Shown: positions 15,921 through 30,220, counted from the stretch's first letter. The stretch is DNA of 44,884 bases from Pseudomonadota bacterium (GCA_021842465.1 JAKBZN010000019.1:1-44884); one strand, 5' to 3'. The notes: generated from the sequence alone by a model not told the origin. Program-made: numbers and translations.

Positions 15921-17348
15921 ATGTCCGCCGCTCCCCGCACGCTCTACGACAAGCTGTGGGACGACCACGTCGTCCAAGTGGAACCCGATGGCACGGCGCT
16001 GCTCTACATCGACCGCCATCTCATCCACGAAGTCACCAGCCCCCAGGCATTCGACGGCTTGCGCGCCGCCGGGCGCACGCCTTGGCGCATCGCATCGATC
16101 GTCGCGACCGCCGATCACAACACGCCCACGCGCGGCTGGGATCGCGGCCTCGAAGGCGTCGTCGACCCCACGTCGCGCCTGCAGATCCAGACGCTCGACG
16201 ACAACATCCGCGCCTTCGGCGCCGCCGCCTACTTTCCGTTCCTCGATCGGCGCCAGGGAATCGTCCACGTCGTCGGGCCGGAGGAGGGCGCGACGCTGCC
16301 CGGCATGACGGTGGTCTGCGGCGATTCGCATACCAGCACCCATGGCGCCCTGGGCGCGCTCGCCTTCGGCATCGGCACCTCCGAGGTCGAACACGTGCTC
16401 GCGACGCAGACGCTGGTCGCCCGCAAATCGAAGAACTTCCTCGTGCGCGTCACCGGCGCGTTCCATGCCGGCGTCGGCACCAAGGATCTCGCGCTCGCGC
16501 TGATCGGCCGTATCGGCACGGCCGGCGGCACCGGCTACACCATCGAGTTCGCGGGTCCGGCCATCCGCGCCAGTTCGGTCGAGGCGCGCATGACCCTTTG
16601 CAACATGGCGATCGAGGCCGGTGCGCGCGCCGGTCTGGTGGCCGTGGATGAGCGCACCATCGAATACGTCCGCGGACGCCCGATGGCGCCCCACGGCGAG
16701 GACTGGAATCGCGCGGTGCTGTCGTGGCAGGCGCTGCATTCCGACGAGGGCGCGCAGTTCGACCGCACGGTCGATCTCGACGTGACGGCGCTGGCGCCGC
16801 AGGTGAGCTGGGGCACTTCGCCCGAGATGGTGGTGTCGATCGACGGCGCGGTGCCGGATCCGGAGGCCGAGGCCGACCCGGTGAAGCGCGCGGCGATCGA
16901 ACGCGCGCTGCAGTACATGGGCCTCGCGCCGCGTACGCCGATCTGTGAGATCGCCATCGACAAGGTGTTCATCGGTTCGTGCACGAATTCGCGCATCGAG
17001 GACCTGCGCATCGCGGCGCGGGTCGTGCAGGGCCGTCATGTCGCGCCCACGATCAAGGCCGCGCTGGTGGTGCCGGGATCGGGGGTGGTGAAGGCGCAGG
17101 CCGAGGCCGAGGGCCTGGACCGCGTGTTTCGCGACGCCGGCTTCGAATGGCGCGAACCCGGCTGTTCGATGTGCCTGGGCATGAACGAAGACCGGCTGGA
17201 GCCGGGCGAGCGTTGCGCCTCGACCTCCAACCGCAACTTCGAGGGGCGGCAGGGACCAGGGGGGCGCACGCACCTCGTCAGTCCCGCGATGGCCGCGGCG
17301 GCGGCAATCGCCGGCCGTTTCGTCGACGTGCGCGCAATCCTGGGGTGA
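15921..17348 (+). CDS. leuC: 3-isopropylmalate dehydratase, large subunit
   Basis: 475 residues. With LeuD it isomerises 2-isopropylmalate to 3-isopropylmalate using a [4Fe-4S] cluster. The cluster cysteines are Cys354 in IGSCTNSR and Cys415/Cys418 in GCSMCLGMN. The substrate-binding region includes [10 protein letters not shown]. The ATG at 15921 begins [18 protein letters not shown], the family start; the open frame upstream is a shadow of aroC. leuD starts 4 bp after the stop. The entericidin gene often found between leuC and leuD in Burkholderiales is absent. Confidence 0.97.
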   Translation: MSAAPRTLYDKLWDDHVVQVEPDGTALLYIDRHLIHEVTSPQAFDGLRAAGRTPWRIASIVATADHNTPTRGWDRGLEGVVDPTSRLQIQTLDDNIRAFGAAAYFPFLDRRQGIVHVVGPEEGATLPGMTVVCGDSHTSTHGALGALAFGIGTSEVEHVLATQTLVARKSKNFLVRVTGAFHAGVGTKDLALALIGRIGTAGGTGYTIEFAGPAIRASSVEARMTLCNMAIEAGARAGLVAVDERTIEYVRGRPMAPHGEDWNRAVLSWQALHSDEGAQFDRTVDLDVTALAPQVSWGTSPEMVVSIDGAVPDPEAEADPVKRAAIERALQYMGLAPRTPICEIAIDKVFIGSCTNSRIEDLRIAARVVQGRHVAPTIKAALVVPGSGVVKAQAEAEGLDRVFRDAGFEWREPGCSMCLGMNEDRLEPGERCASTSNRNFEGRQGPGGRTHLVSPAMAAAAAIAGRFVDVRAILG

Positions 17349-17352
17349 CCTG

Positions 17353-20209
<2,857 letters not shown>

Positions 20210-20280
20210 TCGGTGCGGCGGGCGCGTCCCACGTGTGGATGAACCGCGCCCTCGCGCCCATGGGGGACCGGCAGGAATAC

Positions 20281-20329
20281 GGATTTCCGGTATGGTTGCT
20301 CCGGCGCCCTGCGGGGCGCCGGGAAATCC
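20281..20329. terminator. Nested inverted repeat after asd
   Basis: A perfect 9-bp stem CCGGCGCCC / GGGCGCCGG with a 4-nt loop (20301-20322) is enclosed by an outer pair GGATTTCC (20281-20288) / GGAAATCC (20322-20329). There is no U-run directly after it, so it may be an attenuating structure or a repeat remnant; the right flank resembles the hipBA-flanking repeat. Confidence 0.4.
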
Positions 20330-20374
20330 CCGATATCGCCCAGGCTTGCGTTCCAATTCAGGGTTTTTCTAAGC

Positions 20375-20403
20375 TTGCGTGCGTAAGTCCCTGATGCTAT
20401 GTT
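20375..20403 (+). promoter_or_regulatory. fimV promoter (sigma70-like)
   Basis: -35 TTGCGT (20375-20380), a 17-bp spacer and -10 TATGTT (20398-20403), about 35 bp before the fimV GTG. This would start fimV independently of the leu-asd operon. Confidence 0.5.
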
Positions 20404-20438
20404 AAAAATGAGGTTTCATCCTCTCTGAGGAAACGCAC

Positions 20439-23400
20439 GTGCCGCCGCGAGCCGATAAACGCTGTTCATCCATGACCATGTATTGCACACAGGATTCCGC
20501 CGTAGGGCTGGTGGGGGCCGCGACCGATTCGTCGCGCCGTCCGGAATGGGTTGCCCGTCTCGCGCTTGCGGGACTGACGCTCGCGATGTTCGCGACGGCG
20601 CACGCGGCGGGCTTGGGCCGCCTTGCCGTGCATTCGGCGCTGGGCCAGCCGCTCGACGCGCAGGTGGAGATTCCCACCGACCCGTCGGATGACGTCGGCA
20701 CCATGCAGGTGCGCCTGGCTTCGCCCGACGAGTTCAAGGAAGCGGGGATCGATTACAACGCGGCGCTTGCCTCGCTGCACCTGCATTTGGGCTCCGGCCC
20801 GGATGGCATGGTCCTCCATCTCACTTCGGCGCGTCCGGTCAACGAACCCTATCTCGATCTGCTGCTGGAGCTGTCCTGGTCGGGCGGCCGCGTCGTGCGG
20901 GAATACACGATCCTGCTCGATCCCCCGGCGCTGCGCGAAGCACCCCAGATCGTCGCGCCGACGGTCGTGAACCCGCCGGCCGCGGAAAGTGCGCCGGCGG
21001 CACCGGTACCGGTCGCGCCCGCCGTCCCGGCCGCGGCGGCGACCGCGGCGCCGGCAATGACCACCCCGGTTCAGGCCGCGCCCCGGGCGGTTGCGCCCGC
21101 TCCCGCCGCTCCCATGGTTGCGGCTCCCGCTGTGGCGCCGGTTCCGGCCGCGCCGGCAGCGCGAGTGGCGCGCGCCACCGCGCCCGGCCCGGCGCGGGTC
21201 CGCGTGCATGCCGGGGACACCCTCACGGCGATTGCGGCGGAGCACCGTGTCGACGGGGCATCGCTCGATCAGATGATGGTCGCCATGTTGCAGGCCAACC
21301 CCTCGGCGTTCCTGGGCGGCAACGTCAACCGCCTGCGTGCCGGACGGATTCTCGCAATTCCATCCGCCGCCGCGGTGCAGCAGGTAAATCCGACGCAGGC
21401 GCGGCGGGAGATCGCGGTGCAGAGCGCCGACTTCGCGGCCTATCGGGAGCGGCTGGCACGTGCCGCGGAGGTCGCGCGTCCGGTGCATGAGGCGGCGGGC
21501 GAGCACGTCGCGCGCGGCCGCGTCACGGCGAAAGTCGAAGATCGCAGCGCCGCGGCGGCGCAGGGCGATCGTCTGAAGATCGCGCGGGGCAGCGCCAACG
21601 GGGCCGGTGCCACCGGCAGCAGCGAAGCGGCACTGGCCCGCAAGGACGAGGCGGCCACGCATGCGCGGGCGATGCAGGACGCGCAGGAGCGGATCGTTGC
21701 ACTGGAAAAGTCCAATGCGGATATCCAGCACGCGAATGCGCTCGCGGAAACGTCGGCGCCCGTGCCGGCGCAGAGCGCGTCAAAGCCATCCCAGGCTCCG
21801 GCCGCCGTGCCGCCCAAGCCCAAGGCCGTGCATCGGCCGGTGATGCATCCGCATCCGGCGGCGCCGGCCCCGGCGGAGTCGGGCGGCGTCCTCGGATTGT
21901 TGCGCTCGCCGATGGTGCTGGGCTCGGCCGCGGCGGCGCTGCTGCTCGCTCTGTTGGGCGTAAGCATGGCGCGTCGCAAGCGCACCACCGCGGGATCCCC
22001 GGATGCGGACATGGCGGGGGGCGACGGGCGGTTCAGCGCCACCGGCGGCCAGAACGTCGACACCGGCGCCACGAGCACGTTCAATTCGAGCTTCATCCCG
22101 GCGGCCTCGCAGTTGCACTCCAACGAGGTCGATCCGGTTGCCGAAGCCGACGTGTACATCGCATATGGGCGGGAGGAGCAGGCCGAAGACATCCTCAAGG
22201 AATCGCTGCGGATGAATCCGGAGCGTCACGCCGTGCGCGCGAAGTTGATGGAGATCTACGCCCGGCGCGGCGATTCGGCGTCGTTCGGGGCGCTGGCCCG
22301 GGATCTGCATGAACGCACCGGCGGCGTCGGCGCGGAGTGGGAACAGGCGGCGAAGCTTGGCCACAAGCTCGAGCCGTCGAATCCGCTCTATGCCGGCGGC
22401 GATCTGACGGGCGATGCATTCGTTCCGGTCTCCTTGCCGCTGAAGACCGAGATGCAGCTCGGTGGACATGCCGAGGCGGTTGCGGAGTCCGCGGAGGATT
22501 TCCATTCCGAACCGTCACGGTTCCTGGAGGGCCTGGACGAACCCGAGCCCGCATCGACGACCGAACACCTCATGCCGTGGGTGTCGCCGGTCGAGGATTC
22601 CGCAACGTCGCTGCCGACGATTCCGGTCGAAGAACCCGCGGCCCGGTTTGGCGACGGCGGACGGAACGGGGTACCGGAGGAGGTGCATGCTCCGGAGCCG
22701 GCGGCCGCGCATACCCAGCCGGTGCCGTTCGAACCCGCGTTCGATTTCAGCGCGCTCGATTTCGATCTGGGGCCGACCAAACTCGAAGAGGCGCAGGCCG
22801 AGCCTGCCCCCGCAGCCTCCCGGCCTGAGCCACAGCCTGCCCACGAGGCGGAATCCGTTTCCCTGCATGCCGAACCCATGGTCGAGCCGGCGCCAGCGAT
22901 CGAGCCGGAGGTTGAACCGACGATCGAGTTCGCGCCGGTGGGTGTCGAGGAAGCGGGTGTGCGGGCATATGCCGAGCCGGTCTCTGCCCCGACCCTGCCG
23001 GAGGAAGCGCCGCTGGCGGTTGGGACGGACGCCGCGGTCGAATCCCCTGCGCCCGTCGCGCCACGTCCGGTTGCGGAAGCCGGTCACACCACCGCGGCCG
23101 GGTCCACGCACTCGGGGCCGCCGACCCTGACCGGCGCGGTACCGATTCCCGAAGTGGATCTCCGCCTTCCCGACCTGCCGCCGCCGGCGCCGGGCGGCGG
23201 CGATCACGGGTTCGAGGACGCGCTGTCGCGGCCGACGCTGCTCGGTGCGGTGGCATCGTTGTCCGACGACGAAGGGGAAGTCACGACGCCGCTCGCGCTC
23301 AATACCGAGCAGGCGACGGTGCCGCTCATCGATTTCGATCTTTCGGGAGCGGAAGCCACCTTCGCCTCGGGGCGCCGCGCGGAAACCCAGGCCGGGAGTC

Positions 23401-23561
23401 CGCTGGCTTCGCAGATGGCGACCAAGTTGGACCTCGCGCGCGGATACATCGATCTCGGTGTGAAGGACGGGGCGCGCGAACTTCTCGAAGAGGTCATGAA
23501 GGACGGCACGCGCGAACAGCGTCAGCAGGCGGTGGAACTCACCAAGCTGCTGGAGGCGTAG
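20439..23561 (+). CDS. fimV: FimV-like polar hub / pilus assembly protein
   Basis: 1040 residues. FimV proteins organise the cell pole and promote type IV pilus assembly and twitching. Order: export signal with a hydrophobic core and cleavage near AHAA (about residue 57); the conserved periplasmic N-domain ([21 protein letters not shown]); an Ala/Pro-rich linker; a LysM peptidoglycan-binding domain (about 252-308, [14 protein letters not shown]); a single membrane segment (about 490-512) followed by RRKR; a TPR-like stretch ([20 protein letters not shown]); a long acidic Pro/Glu-rich cytoplasmic linker; and the C-terminal FimV motif ([22 protein letters not shown]). The GTG start has AGGAAA upstream. 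Its position between asd and truA is conserved in betaproteobacteria. Confidence 0.92.
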   Translation: MPPRADKRCSSMTMYCTQDSAVGLVGAATDSSRRPEWVARLALAGLTLAMFATAHAAGLGRLAVHSALGQPLDAQVEIPTDPSDDVGTMQVRLASPDEFKEAGIDYNAALASLHLHLGSGPDGMVLHLTSARPVNEPYLDLLLELSWSGGRVVREYTILLDPPALREAPQIVAPTVVNPPAAESAPAAPVPVAPAVPAAAATAAPAMTTPVQAAPRAVAPAPAAPMVAAPAVAPVPAAPAARVARATAPGPARVRVHAGDTLTAIAAEHRVDGASLDQMMVAMLQANPSAFLGGNVNRLRAGRILAIPSAAAVQQVNPTQARREIAVQSADFAAYRERLARAAEVARPVHEAAGEHVARGRVTAKVEDRSAAAAQGDRLKIARGSANGAGATGSSEAALARKDEAATHARAMQDAQERIVALEKSNADIQHANALAETSAPVPAQSASKPSQAPAAVPPKPKAVHRPVMHPHPAAPAPAESGGVLGLLRSPMVLGSAAAALLLALLGVSMARRKRTTAGSPDADMAGGDGRFSATGGQNVDTGATSTFNSSFIPAASQLHSNEVDPVAEADVYIAYGREEQAEDILKESLRMNPERHAVRAKLMEIYARRGDSASFGALARDLHERTGGVGAEWEQAAKLGHKLEPSNPLYAGGDLTGDAFVPVSLPLKTEMQLGGHAEAVAESAEDFHSEPSRFLEGLDEPEPASTTEHLMPWVSPVEDSATSLPTIPVEEPAARFGDGGRNGVPEEVHAPEPAAAHTQPVPFEPAFDFSALDFDLGPTKLEEAQAEPAPAASRPEPQPAHEAESVSLHAEPMVEPAPAIEPEVEPTIEFAPVGVEEAGVRAYAEPVSAPTLPEEAPLAVGTDAAVESPAPVAPRPVAEAGHTTAAGSTHSGPPTLTGAVPIPEVDLRLPDLPPPAPGGGDHGFEDALSRPTLLGAVASLSDDEGEVTTPLALNTEQATVPLIDFDLSGAEATFASGRRAETQAGSPLASQMATKLDLARGYIDLGVKDGARELLEEVMKDGTREQRQQAVELTKLLEA

Positions 23562-23568
23562 CCCTACG

Positions 23569-24369
23569 GTGCGCATCGCGTTGGGCGTCGAGTACGACGG
23601 AGCGCATTTCGAAGGCTGGCAGACGCAACCGCACCGGCGCACCGTACAGGATGCGCTGGAAGCGGCGCTGTCGCGGTTCGCCGATGCCGGCATCGAGACG
23701 ACCTGTGCTGGGCGTACCGATGCCGGCGTGCACGCGACCGGCCAGGTGGTGCATTTCGACACCGACCGTGATCGCGAGATGGTGTCCTGGGTGCGGGGCG
23801 TGAATCGCTATCTGCCGCCCCAGGTCGCGGTGCAGTGGGCGCAGCGGGTCGAGGACTCCTTCCACGCCCGGTTCAGCGCCCGGGCGCGGCATTACGAGTA
23901 TTGGATCTGCAATCGCGCCGCACGCTCGCCGCTGTGGGACCGGCGCGCCGGATGGGTCTTTCGCCCGCTGGACCTGGAGGCGATGCGGGCCGCGGCCCGC
24001 TGCTGGCTGGGTCGACAGGATTTCAGTTCCTTCCGGTCCTCGGAGTGTCAGGCGAAGTCCCCGGTCCGCACCCTGCATCGGCTCGATGTGGAACGGCCCG
24101 AGGGCGGCCTGATCCGGGTCCGGGCCTGCGCCGACGGCTTCCTGCATCACATGGTGCGCAACCTGGTCGGCGCGCTGGTCGAGGTCGGAACCGGGCGCAA
24201 GGATCCGGCGTGGGCCCAGGCGCTGCTGGCGGCGCGCGACCGGCGCCGCGGCGCGCCCACCTTCGCTGCCGCGGGCCTGTACCTGACCGCGGTGGACTAC
24301 GATGCGGGCTACGGGCTTCCGTTTGATGCTCGGCCCACCGCCAGGCAGCCACATGCCGCAGACTGTTAG
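23569..24369 (+). CDS. truA: tRNA pseudouridine(38-40) synthase
   Basis: 266 residues. Isomerises uridines 38-40 in the tRNA anticodon arm. The catalytic aspartate lies in [18 protein letters not shown]. Other conserved blocks are [11 protein letters not shown] at the start and [11 protein letters not shown] near the C-terminus. GTG start at 23569, 7 bp after the fimV stop; the ribosome binding site GGAGG lies inside the fimV end, suggesting co-expression. Confidence 0.96.
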   Translation: MRIALGVEYDGAHFEGWQTQPHRRTVQDALEAALSRFADAGIETTCAGRTDAGVHATGQVVHFDTDRDREMVSWVRGVNRYLPPQVAVQWAQRVEDSFHARFSARARHYEYWICNRAARSPLWDRRAGWVFRPLDLEAMRAAARCWLGRQDFSSFRSSECQAKSPVRTLHRLDVERPEGGLIRVRACADGFLHHMVRNLVGALVEVGTGRKDPAWAQALLAARDRRRGAPTFAAAGLYLTAVDYDAGYGLPFDARPTARQPHAADC

Positions 24370-24380
24370 CGTGAAACGAT

Positions 24381-24457
24381 CGTCATTGCGAGGGCGGAGC
24401 CCGAAGCGATCCAGACGTTTTCTGGATCGCCACGGCCCTGCGGGCCTCGCGATGACG
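24381..24457 (+). repeat. REP-like inverted repeat, copy D
   Basis: A complete element with ends CGTCATTGCGAG and CTCGCGATGACG and inner arms GCGATCCAGA / TCTGGATCGC, able to form a long hairpin. It lies 11 bp after truA and 55 bp before trpF, in opposite orientation to copies A and B, and may insulate or attenuate between the two genes. Confidence 0.88.
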
Positions 24458-24512
24458 GCCGATGTTCCTCTTTTCGGGCGGCGCACGTCGTCATGACCGT
24501 CAGGACCCCATT

Positions 24513-25160
24513 TTGGACCATCGAACCCGCATCAAATTCTGCGGCCTGACGCGCGAACAGGACGTCGCGCTGGCCTGCGCCCTCGGCGTCGATGCCGTGG
24601 GTTTCGTCTGCCATCCGGGCAGTCCCCGATATGTCGATCCGGCACGGCTTCCGGACCTTGCGGGGGCGGTGGCGCCGTTCGTTATGCCGGTACTGCTGTT
24701 CGTCGATGCCGCGGAGGCCCGGATCCGGCAGGCGCTGGAGCGGGTTCCCGGGGCGCTGTTGCAATTTCACGGCCACGAAGACGAGGCGTTCTGCCGCCGT
24801 TTCGCGCGCCCCTATCTGCGCGCGGTCTCCATGGCCCAGGATGGGGTTTTGCTACACTCCGAGGCGGTTTTCCACAGTGCGGCAGGCCTGCTTGCCGACG
24901 CGGCGGGGCCGGGTAGCGGTGGTGCGGGAGAGACGTTCGACTGGGGGCGTGTTCCGGCCCCGGACCGGCGATCGCTGCCGCTGATCCTGGCCGGTGGCCT
25001 GCATGCGGAAAACGTTGCGGAGGCGATCCGCGCGGTGCGGCCGTACGCGGTCGATGTGAGCAGCGGAATCGAGGAGTCCCGGGGAATCAAGAGCGCCGTA
25101 CGGATGCGCAACTTCGTTGCTGCGGTGCGTGCGGCGGACGCCCGAATCGAACATTCATGA
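24513..25160 (+). CDS. trpF: Phosphoribosylanthranilate isomerase
   Basis: 215 residues. Converts phosphoribosylanthranilate to CdRP in tryptophan synthesis. The catalytic cysteine is in [13 protein letters not shown] and the catalytic aspartate in [11 protein letters not shown]. The phosphate-binding end is [10 protein letters not shown] and [15 protein letters not shown] choose the TTG at 24513 ([16 protein letters not shown] 8 bp upstream) over the in-frame ATG at 24462, because family homology begins at the TTG and the earlier start would lie close behind the REP-like repeat. The stop overlaps the trpB ATG. Confidence 0.93.
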   Translation: MDHRTRIKFCGLTREQDVALACALGVDAVGFVCHPGSPRYVDPARLPDLAGAVAPFVMPVLLFVDAAEARIRQALERVPGALLQFHGHEDEAFCRRFARPYLRAVSMAQDGVLLHSEAVFHSAAGLLADAAGPGSGGAGETFDWGRVPAPDRRSLPLILAGGLHAENVAEAIRAVRPYAVDVSSGIEESRGIKSAVRMRNFVAAVRAADARIEHS

Positions 25161-26404
25161 ACCCAACCGATCTTCCCGACGAACGGGGGCACTTCGGCCC
25201 CTATGGCGGCAGCTTTGTTGCCGAGACCTTGTCCGCGGCGCTGGACGAATTGCGCGACGCATATGTCGAATGCCGCAGCGACCCCGATTTCCAGGATGAA
25301 CTGCGCCGCGAGTTGCGCCATTTCGTCGGCCGCCCCAGCCCGATCTACCACGCGGCGCGCTGGAGCCGCGAACTGGGCGGCGCGCAGATCTACCTCAAGC
25401 GCGAGGATCTCAATCACACCGGCGCGCACAAGGTCAACAACACCGTCGGCCAGGCGCTGCTCGCCCGCAAGATGGGCAAGCCGCGGGTGATCGCCGAGAC
25501 CGGCGCGGGCCAGCACGGCGTCGCGACGGCGACGGTGGCGGCACGCTACGGCATGCGGTGCGTGGTCTACATGGGTGCGGAAGACGTGCAGCGGCAGGCG
25601 GCGAACGTCTACCGCATGCGGCTGCTGGGCGCGGAGGTGCATCCGGTCGACAGTGGTTCGCGCACGCTCAAGGACGCGCTCAACGAAGCGATGCGCGACT
25701 GGGTGACGAACATCGACGACACCTTCTACATCATCGGCACGGTGGCCGGTCCGCACCCGTATCCGATGATGGTGCGCGATTTCAATTCCGTGGTCGGCAA
25801 GGAGTGCCTGCAACAGATGCCGGAACTCGCCGGCCGGCAGCCCGATGCCGTGATCGCCTGCGTCGGCGGCGGCAGCAATGCCATGGGGATCTTCTACGAC
25901 TACATCGGCATGCCGCAGGTGCAACTGATCGGCGTCGAAGCGGCCGGTGAGGGGCTGGACACCGGTCGGCACGCGGCGAGCCTGGAGCGCGGTTCGCCCG
26001 GCGTGCTGCACGGCAACCGGACCTATCTGTTGCAGGACGCCGACGGGCAGATCGCGGAGACGCACAGCATCAGCGCCGGTCTGGACTACCCTGGCGTGGG
26101 CCCCGAGCATGCCTGGCTCAAGGACAGCGGTCGCGCGCAGTACGTGGGTGTCACCGATGCGCAGGCCCTGCGCGCATTTCACGACCTCTGCCGCATCGAA
26201 GGCATCATTCCGGCGCTGGAATCGAGCCACGCCCTGGCATACGCGGCGCGGCTGGCTCCGGAGATGCCGAAGGACAAGATCCTGCTGGTGAATCTGAGCG
26301 GGCGCGGAGACAAGGATCTGCACATCGTCGCCAAGGAAAGCGGCCTGGATCTCGGCGGCCTGCTGCCGATTCCGGCGGTATCGACCGGCGGGGCGCGGCC
26401 ATGA
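25157..26404 (+). CDS. trpB: Tryptophan synthase, beta subunit
   Basis: 415 residues. PLP enzyme joining indole and serine. The PLP lysine is in [17 protein letters not shown], the phosphate-binding loop is [10 protein letters not shown], and the COMM-region sequence [16 protein letters not shown] is intact. ATGA overlaps link it to trpF upstream and trpA downstream. Forms the alpha2-beta2 complex with TrpA, channelling indole. Confidence 0.98.
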   Translation: MNPTDLPDERGHFGPYGGSFVAETLSAALDELRDAYVECRSDPDFQDELRRELRHFVGRPSPIYHAARWSRELGGAQIYLKREDLNHTGAHKVNNTVGQALLARKMGKPRVIAETGAGQHGVATATVAARYGMRCVVYMGAEDVQRQAANVYRMRLLGAEVHPVDSGSRTLKDALNEAMRDWVTNIDDTFYIIGTVAGPHPYPMMVRDFNSVVGKECLQQMPELAGRQPDAVIACVGGGSNAMGIFYDYIGMPQVQLIGVEAAGEGLDTGRHAASLERGSPGVLHGNRTYLLQDADGQIAETHSISAGLDYPGVGPEHAWLKDSGRAQYVGVTDAQALRAFHDLCRIEGIIPALESSHALAYAARLAPEMPKDKILLVNLSGRGDKDLHIVAKESGLDLGGLLPIPAVSTGGARP

Positions 26405-27222
26405 ACCGGATCGATGCGCGGTTTGCGGCGCTGCGGGCGGCGGGGCGTACGGGGCTCGTGGCGTACGTCGCGGCGGGGGATCCGCTGCCGGGGTGCACGG
26501 TTCCGATCCTGCGCGAACTGGCGCGCGCGGGCGCCGACGTGATCGAACTGGGCGTGCCGTTTTCGGATCCGATGGCCGACGGCCCGGTGATCCAGCGTGC
26601 CGCCGAGCGCGCGATCCGCAATGGCGTCGGCCTGCGCGCGACGCTCGACCTTGCCGAGGAGTTCCGGCGCGGCGACGCCGAGACGCCTCTGGTTCTCATG
26701 GGGTATGCCAATCCGATCGAACATCTGGGCACCGCGACCTTCGTGCGCGCGGCCGCGGGTGCGGGAGTCGACGGGGTGATCGTGGTCGACTATCCGCCCG
26801 AGGAGTGCGAGGAGTTCGCGGCGGCGTTGCGGGAGGCGGGCATCGCGCCGGTCTTTCTGCTCGCGCCGACCTCGACCGACGCGCGGATCGCGCAGGTGGC
26901 GCGCCAGGGAAGGGGATTTCTGTATTACGTGAGCCTCAAGGGGATCACCGGAGCGGGGCATTTCGATCCGGCTGCCGTGGCGGCGCGATTGCCGGCGATC
27001 CGGGAGCGGACTACGCTGCCGGTCGCAGTGGGATTCGGGATCCGCGACGGCGCGAGCGCACGGGCACTGGGTCGCCACGCCGATGCGGTGGTGGTCGGCA
27101 GCCGTCTCGTCGCCGAGATCGAAGAGGCCGGACCGGAGGGCGCGGTCGCGGCGGCGGGGCGCGTCATTGCGGAGATCCGGCATGCGCTGGATTCCGCAGT
27201 GGATCATGGGCCGGATGCTTAA
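26401..27222 (+). CDS. trpA: Tryptophan synthase, alpha subunit
   Basis: 273 residues, TIM barrel that cleaves indole-3-glycerol phosphate to indole. The catalytic acid is in [20 protein letters not shown], the second in [13 protein letters not shown], and the phosphate site in [13 protein letters not shown]. Start overlaps the trpB stop by ATGA. accD follows after 12 bp. Confidence 0.98.
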   Translation: MNRIDARFAALRAAGRTGLVAYVAAGDPLPGCTVPILRELARAGADVIELGVPFSDPMADGPVIQRAAERAIRNGVGLRATLDLAEEFRRGDAETPLVLMGYANPIEHLGTATFVRAAAGAGVDGVIVVDYPPEECEEFAAALREAGIAPVFLLAPTSTDARIAQVARQGRGFLYYVSLKGITGAGHFDPAAVAARLPAIRERTTLPVAVGFGIRDGASARALGRHADAVVVGSRLVAEIEEAGPEGAVAAAGRVIAEIRHALDSAVDHGPDA

Positions 27223-27234
27223 AAGGGGAACGGC

Positions 27235-28101
27235 ATGAGCTGGATCGAGAAACTTCTGCCCCCGCGCATCAAGCCGGGCGGCGCGCGCAAGACCGTGCCG
27301 GAGGGCGTGTGGACCAAATGCCCGAGCTGTGAAGCGGTGCTCTACGCCGCGGAGTTGGAGCGCAGCCTGCAGGTGTGCCCGAAGTGCGGGCACCACATGC
27401 GCATCCGCACGCGCGACCGGCTCGATGCGCTGCTGGATCCCGAAGGGCGCCATGAAATCGGCCGCGAAGTCCTGCCGGTCGACACCTTGCATTTCAAGGA
27501 TAGCCGCAAGTACTCCGACCGGCTCCAGGACGCGGTCCAGGAGACCGGCGAAACCGATGCCCTGATCGCCTTCGCGGGGTCGATTCGCGCGGTTCCGGTG
27601 GTGGTGACGGCATTCGATTTCGACTTCATGGGCGGATCGATGGGGTCGGTGGTCGGCGAGCGCTTCGCGCGCGCGGCGCAGGTGGCGCTGGATCAGAAGG
27701 TCCCCTTCGTGTGTTTCACGGCGACCGGCGGCGCGCGCATGCAGGAGGGTCTGCTCTCGCTCATGCAGATGGCCAAGACGACGGCGATGGTTGCTCGCTT
27801 GGCGCAGGCCGGCCTGCCGTTCGTTTCGGTGCTGTGCCATCCGACGTTCGGCGGCGTGTCGGCGAGTTTCGCGTTCATGGGCGACGTGGTCATCGCCGAG
27901 CCCAAGGCGCTGATCGGATTCGCGGGTCCGCGGGTGATCGAGCAGACGGTGCGAGAAAAGCTGCCGGAGGGGTTCCAGCGGTCGGAATTCCTGCTGCAGA
28001 AGGGCGAGGTCGACATGATCGTGGACCGGCGCGAGATGCGCGACACGCTGGCCCATGTGTTGGCGCTGATGCAGCGGCTGCCGGCCGACGCGATCGTATA
28101 G
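27235..28101 (+). CDS. accD: Acetyl-CoA carboxylase carboxyltransferase, beta subunit
   Basis: 288 residues. With AccA it transfers carboxyl from carboxybiotin to acetyl-CoA, giving malonyl-CoA for fatty acid synthesis. A four-cysteine zinc ribbon (two CxxC pairs, in KCPSCE and VCPKCGHH) starts near residue 24. The crotonase-like carboxyltransferase core has [16 protein letters not shown] and [27 protein letters not shown] is a strong ribosome binding site before ATG 27235. The trpA-accD-folC order is conserved in betaproteobacteria. Confidence 0.98.
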   Translation: MSWIEKLLPPRIKPGGARKTVPEGVWTKCPSCEAVLYAAELERSLQVCPKCGHHMRIRTRDRLDALLDPEGRHEIGREVLPVDTLHFKDSRKYSDRLQDAVQETGETDALIAFAGSIRAVPVVVTAFDFDFMGGSMGSVVGERFARAAQVALDQKVPFVCFTATGGARMQEGLLSLMQMAKTTAMVARLAQAGLPFVSVLCHPTFGGVSASFAFMGDVVIAEPKALIGFAGPRVIEQTVREKLPEGFQRSEFLLQKGEVDMIVDRREMRDTLAHVLALMQRLPADAIV

Positions 28102-28238
28102 GCGGCTGCAGAAACGCCGAAGCCCATGGTGACACGCGGCGGACGTCCGGTCCGCCCGCTCCGCAATGGCGCGATTCCGCGCCCGACACCGCAATTTCCC
28201 GGTCGCGCGCCGACCGGCCATCCCCTCGGGATCGGAAC

Positions 28239-29531
28239 ATGACCACCCCCGGGACGCTCGACGCTTGGCTTGCGTACATCGAGCATCTGCACAGCCGCCC
28301 GATGGAACTGGGCCTGGAACGCGTTCGTGCCGTCGCCGATCGCATGGGCCTGCGCTGGCCGTGCGCGACCATCGTCGTCGGGGGCACCAACGGCAAGGGA
28401 TCGACCTGCGCCATGCTGGAGGCGATCCTGCGCGCTGCGGGATACCGCGTCGGCAAGTACGCGTCGCCGCATCTGTTGCAATTCGTCGAGCGCGCGCAGA
28501 TCGATGGTCGGCCGGTGGCCGAGCCGGCCTTGCTCGCCGCGTTCGGGGCGGTCGAACGCGCGCGCGGCGAGACGCCGCTCACCTATTTCGAATTCACCAC
28601 CCTGGCCGTGTTTTCCTGCTTCGCAGAGGCGGAACTGGATTGCGCGGTTCTCGAGGTCGGTTTGGGCGGGCGTCTCGATGCGGTGAACATCGTCGACGCG
28701 GACTGCGCGATCGTCACCACCGTCGACCTCGATCACATGGAATGGCTGGGGGAGACGCGCGAGGCGATCGGTGCGGAAAAGGCGCACATCTACCGCGCCG
28801 GGCGGCCGGCGATCTGCGTCGACCCGGATCCGCCGGCATCGTTGCGCGCAATTGCTGCCGACCTGGGCGCCGATTTGTGGTGCCTGGGACGCGATTTCGC
28901 GGTTGCCGACGTGCGTCGGCCGCCGGAGCCGGCGCAGTGGACCTATCGCGGGCGCGCGCAAGACCGTGTGGCGTTGCCGTGGCCGGCGCTGCGCGGGACG
29001 CATCAGCTGCGCAACGCCGCCGGAGCGCTGGCGGCGCTCGAAGCGCTGGCGGATCGCTTGCCGGTGGATCAGCAGGCGGTTCGGATCGGCCTGCGGACGG
29101 TGACGCTGCCCGGGCGCTACCAGGTGCTGCCGGGTCGGCCGGTCGTGGTGCTCGATGTGGCGCATAACCCGCATGCGGCACAGGCTTTGGCGCAGGCATT
29201 GCGCGCGCACGGTCCATTTCGCAGGACCTGCGCCGTATTCGGCATGCTGGCCGACAAGGATGCGACGGCCGTGGTTGCGACGCTGCGGGACGTCATCGAC
29301 GTCTGGCATCTGGTCGGCACCCCGGGCACGCGCGGGCGCGACGCGCAGTCCCTGGCGCGTGCGGCGTTCGGCGACGGCGCGGCGGGGACACCGATTTTTC
29401 ACCACGACTCGGTCGCGGCCGCGCTCGACGCGGCGATGGCGGAGGCGGGGCCGGATGATAGAATTGTGACGTTTGGTTCATTTCTCATCGTCGCAGACGC
29501 ACTGCGATGGGCGGAGCGCGGGTCGCGATGA
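28239..29531 (+). CDS. folC: Dihydrofolate synthase / folylpolyglutamate synthase
   Basis: 430 residues. Adds glutamate to dihydropteroate and to folates. The P-loop is VVGGTNGKGSTCAMLE (about 48-63); other Mur-ligase-like motifs are TYFEFTTLAVF, EVGLGGRLDAVN and VLDVAHNPHA. The ATG at 28239 gives the standard start (TLDAWLAYIEHLH). A 137-bp gap separates it from accD, with no terminator seen. Its stop overlaps the start of the SPOR gene by ATGA. Confidence 0.97.
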   Translation: MTTPGTLDAWLAYIEHLHSRPMELGLERVRAVADRMGLRWPCATIVVGGTNGKGSTCAMLEAILRAAGYRVGKYASPHLLQFVERAQIDGRPVAEPALLAAFGAVERARGETPLTYFEFTTLAVFSCFAEAELDCAVLEVGLGGRLDAVNIVDADCAIVTTVDLDHMEWLGETREAIGAEKAHIYRAGRPAICVDPDPPASLRAIAADLGADLWCLGRDFAVADVRRPPEPAQWTYRGRAQDRVALPWPALRGTHQLRNAAGALAALEALADRLPVDQQAVRIGLRTVTLPGRYQVLPGRPVVVLDVAHNPHAAQALAQALRAHGPFRRTCAVFGMLADKDATAVVATLRDVIDVWHLVGTPGTRGRDAQSLARAAFGDGAAGTPIFHHDSVAAALDAAMAEAGPDDRIVTFGSFLIVADALRWAERGSR

Positions 29532-30220
29532 AATTGGCTGCCGACCGGGTCGATGCACAGCGGGAGGCGGGGGACGCAGCCGCGCGGCTCCTGCGCATAC
29601 GCTTGCGGCGCCGCCTGATCGGCGCCGCGGCCCTGCTGCTGGGCGCGGTCGTTTTCGTGCCGATGCTGCTGCAGCACTCTCCCAAGACCGTACCCGACAC
29701 CATTCCGATCGCCATTCCTGGCGAAAACACCCCGTTCGTCTCGCACCTGTCGCCGACGGCCTCCGGGGCCGTCACCGGCGTGTTGCGGGCTGCGCCGCCG
29801 GGTTCCGGAGCGCAGATCTCCGAGGTGCAGGCCGCTCCTCCGATCCCGGTCGCAGCGGTTCCCGCGCCCGCATCGACGTCCACCGCCGCCAAGGCGGTCG
29901 CGGCGCCGGCGCCCGCCGCCGCGGCAGCGAAGCCCGATGCCGGGTCTTCGGCGGCGGTCGCCAAGCATCATTCCTCCCATGCGAAGGCGCGGCCGCTCTA
30001 TGTCCAGGCCGCGGCCGTGGTCACGCCGCATGCGGCACGCGAAATGGTGAATCGCTTGCGGGGTGCCGGTTTCCATGCGTTCTACGAACGCGCGAACACC
30101 GCGGTCGGCGTGCGCTACCGTGTGCGGATGGGTCCGTACGCTTCCCACAAGCGGGCGCGGCATGTGCGGGCGCAGTTGCGGAAGCTGGGCATTCACGCCA
30201 ACCTCGTCTACGCGGGATGA
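29528..30220 (+). CDS. SPOR-domain membrane protein (DedD-like)
   Basis: 230 residues. A short cytoplasmic basic segment leads into one membrane span (RLIGAAALLLGAVVFVPMLL, about 29-48), then a Pro/Ala-rich periplasmic linker and a C-terminal SPOR domain (LYVQAAAVVTPHAAREMVNR to the end) that binds denuded septal peptidoglycan. This matches DedD-type division proteins, which sit between folC and cvpA in this conserved run. The ATG at 29528 overlaps the folC stop; an in-frame ATG at 29507 is an alternative. The stop overlaps cvpA by ATGA. Confidence 0.88.
   Translation: MKLAADRVDAQREAGDAAARLLRIRLRRRLIGAAALLLGAVVFVPMLLQHSPKTVPDTIPIAIPGENTPFVSHLSPTASGAVTGVLRAAPPGSGAQISEVQAAPPIPVAAVPAPASTSTAAKAVAAPAPAAAAAKPDAGSSAAVAKHHSSHAKARPLYVQAAAVVTPHAAREMVNRLRGAGFHAFYERANTAVGVRYRVRMGPYASHKRARHVRAQLRKLGIHANLVYAG

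Noticed and set aside
24462-24512. ATG 24462 as the trpF start
   Set aside because: It would add 17 residues beginning just behind the REP repeat that match nothing in the family; TTG 24513 has an AGGA upstream.
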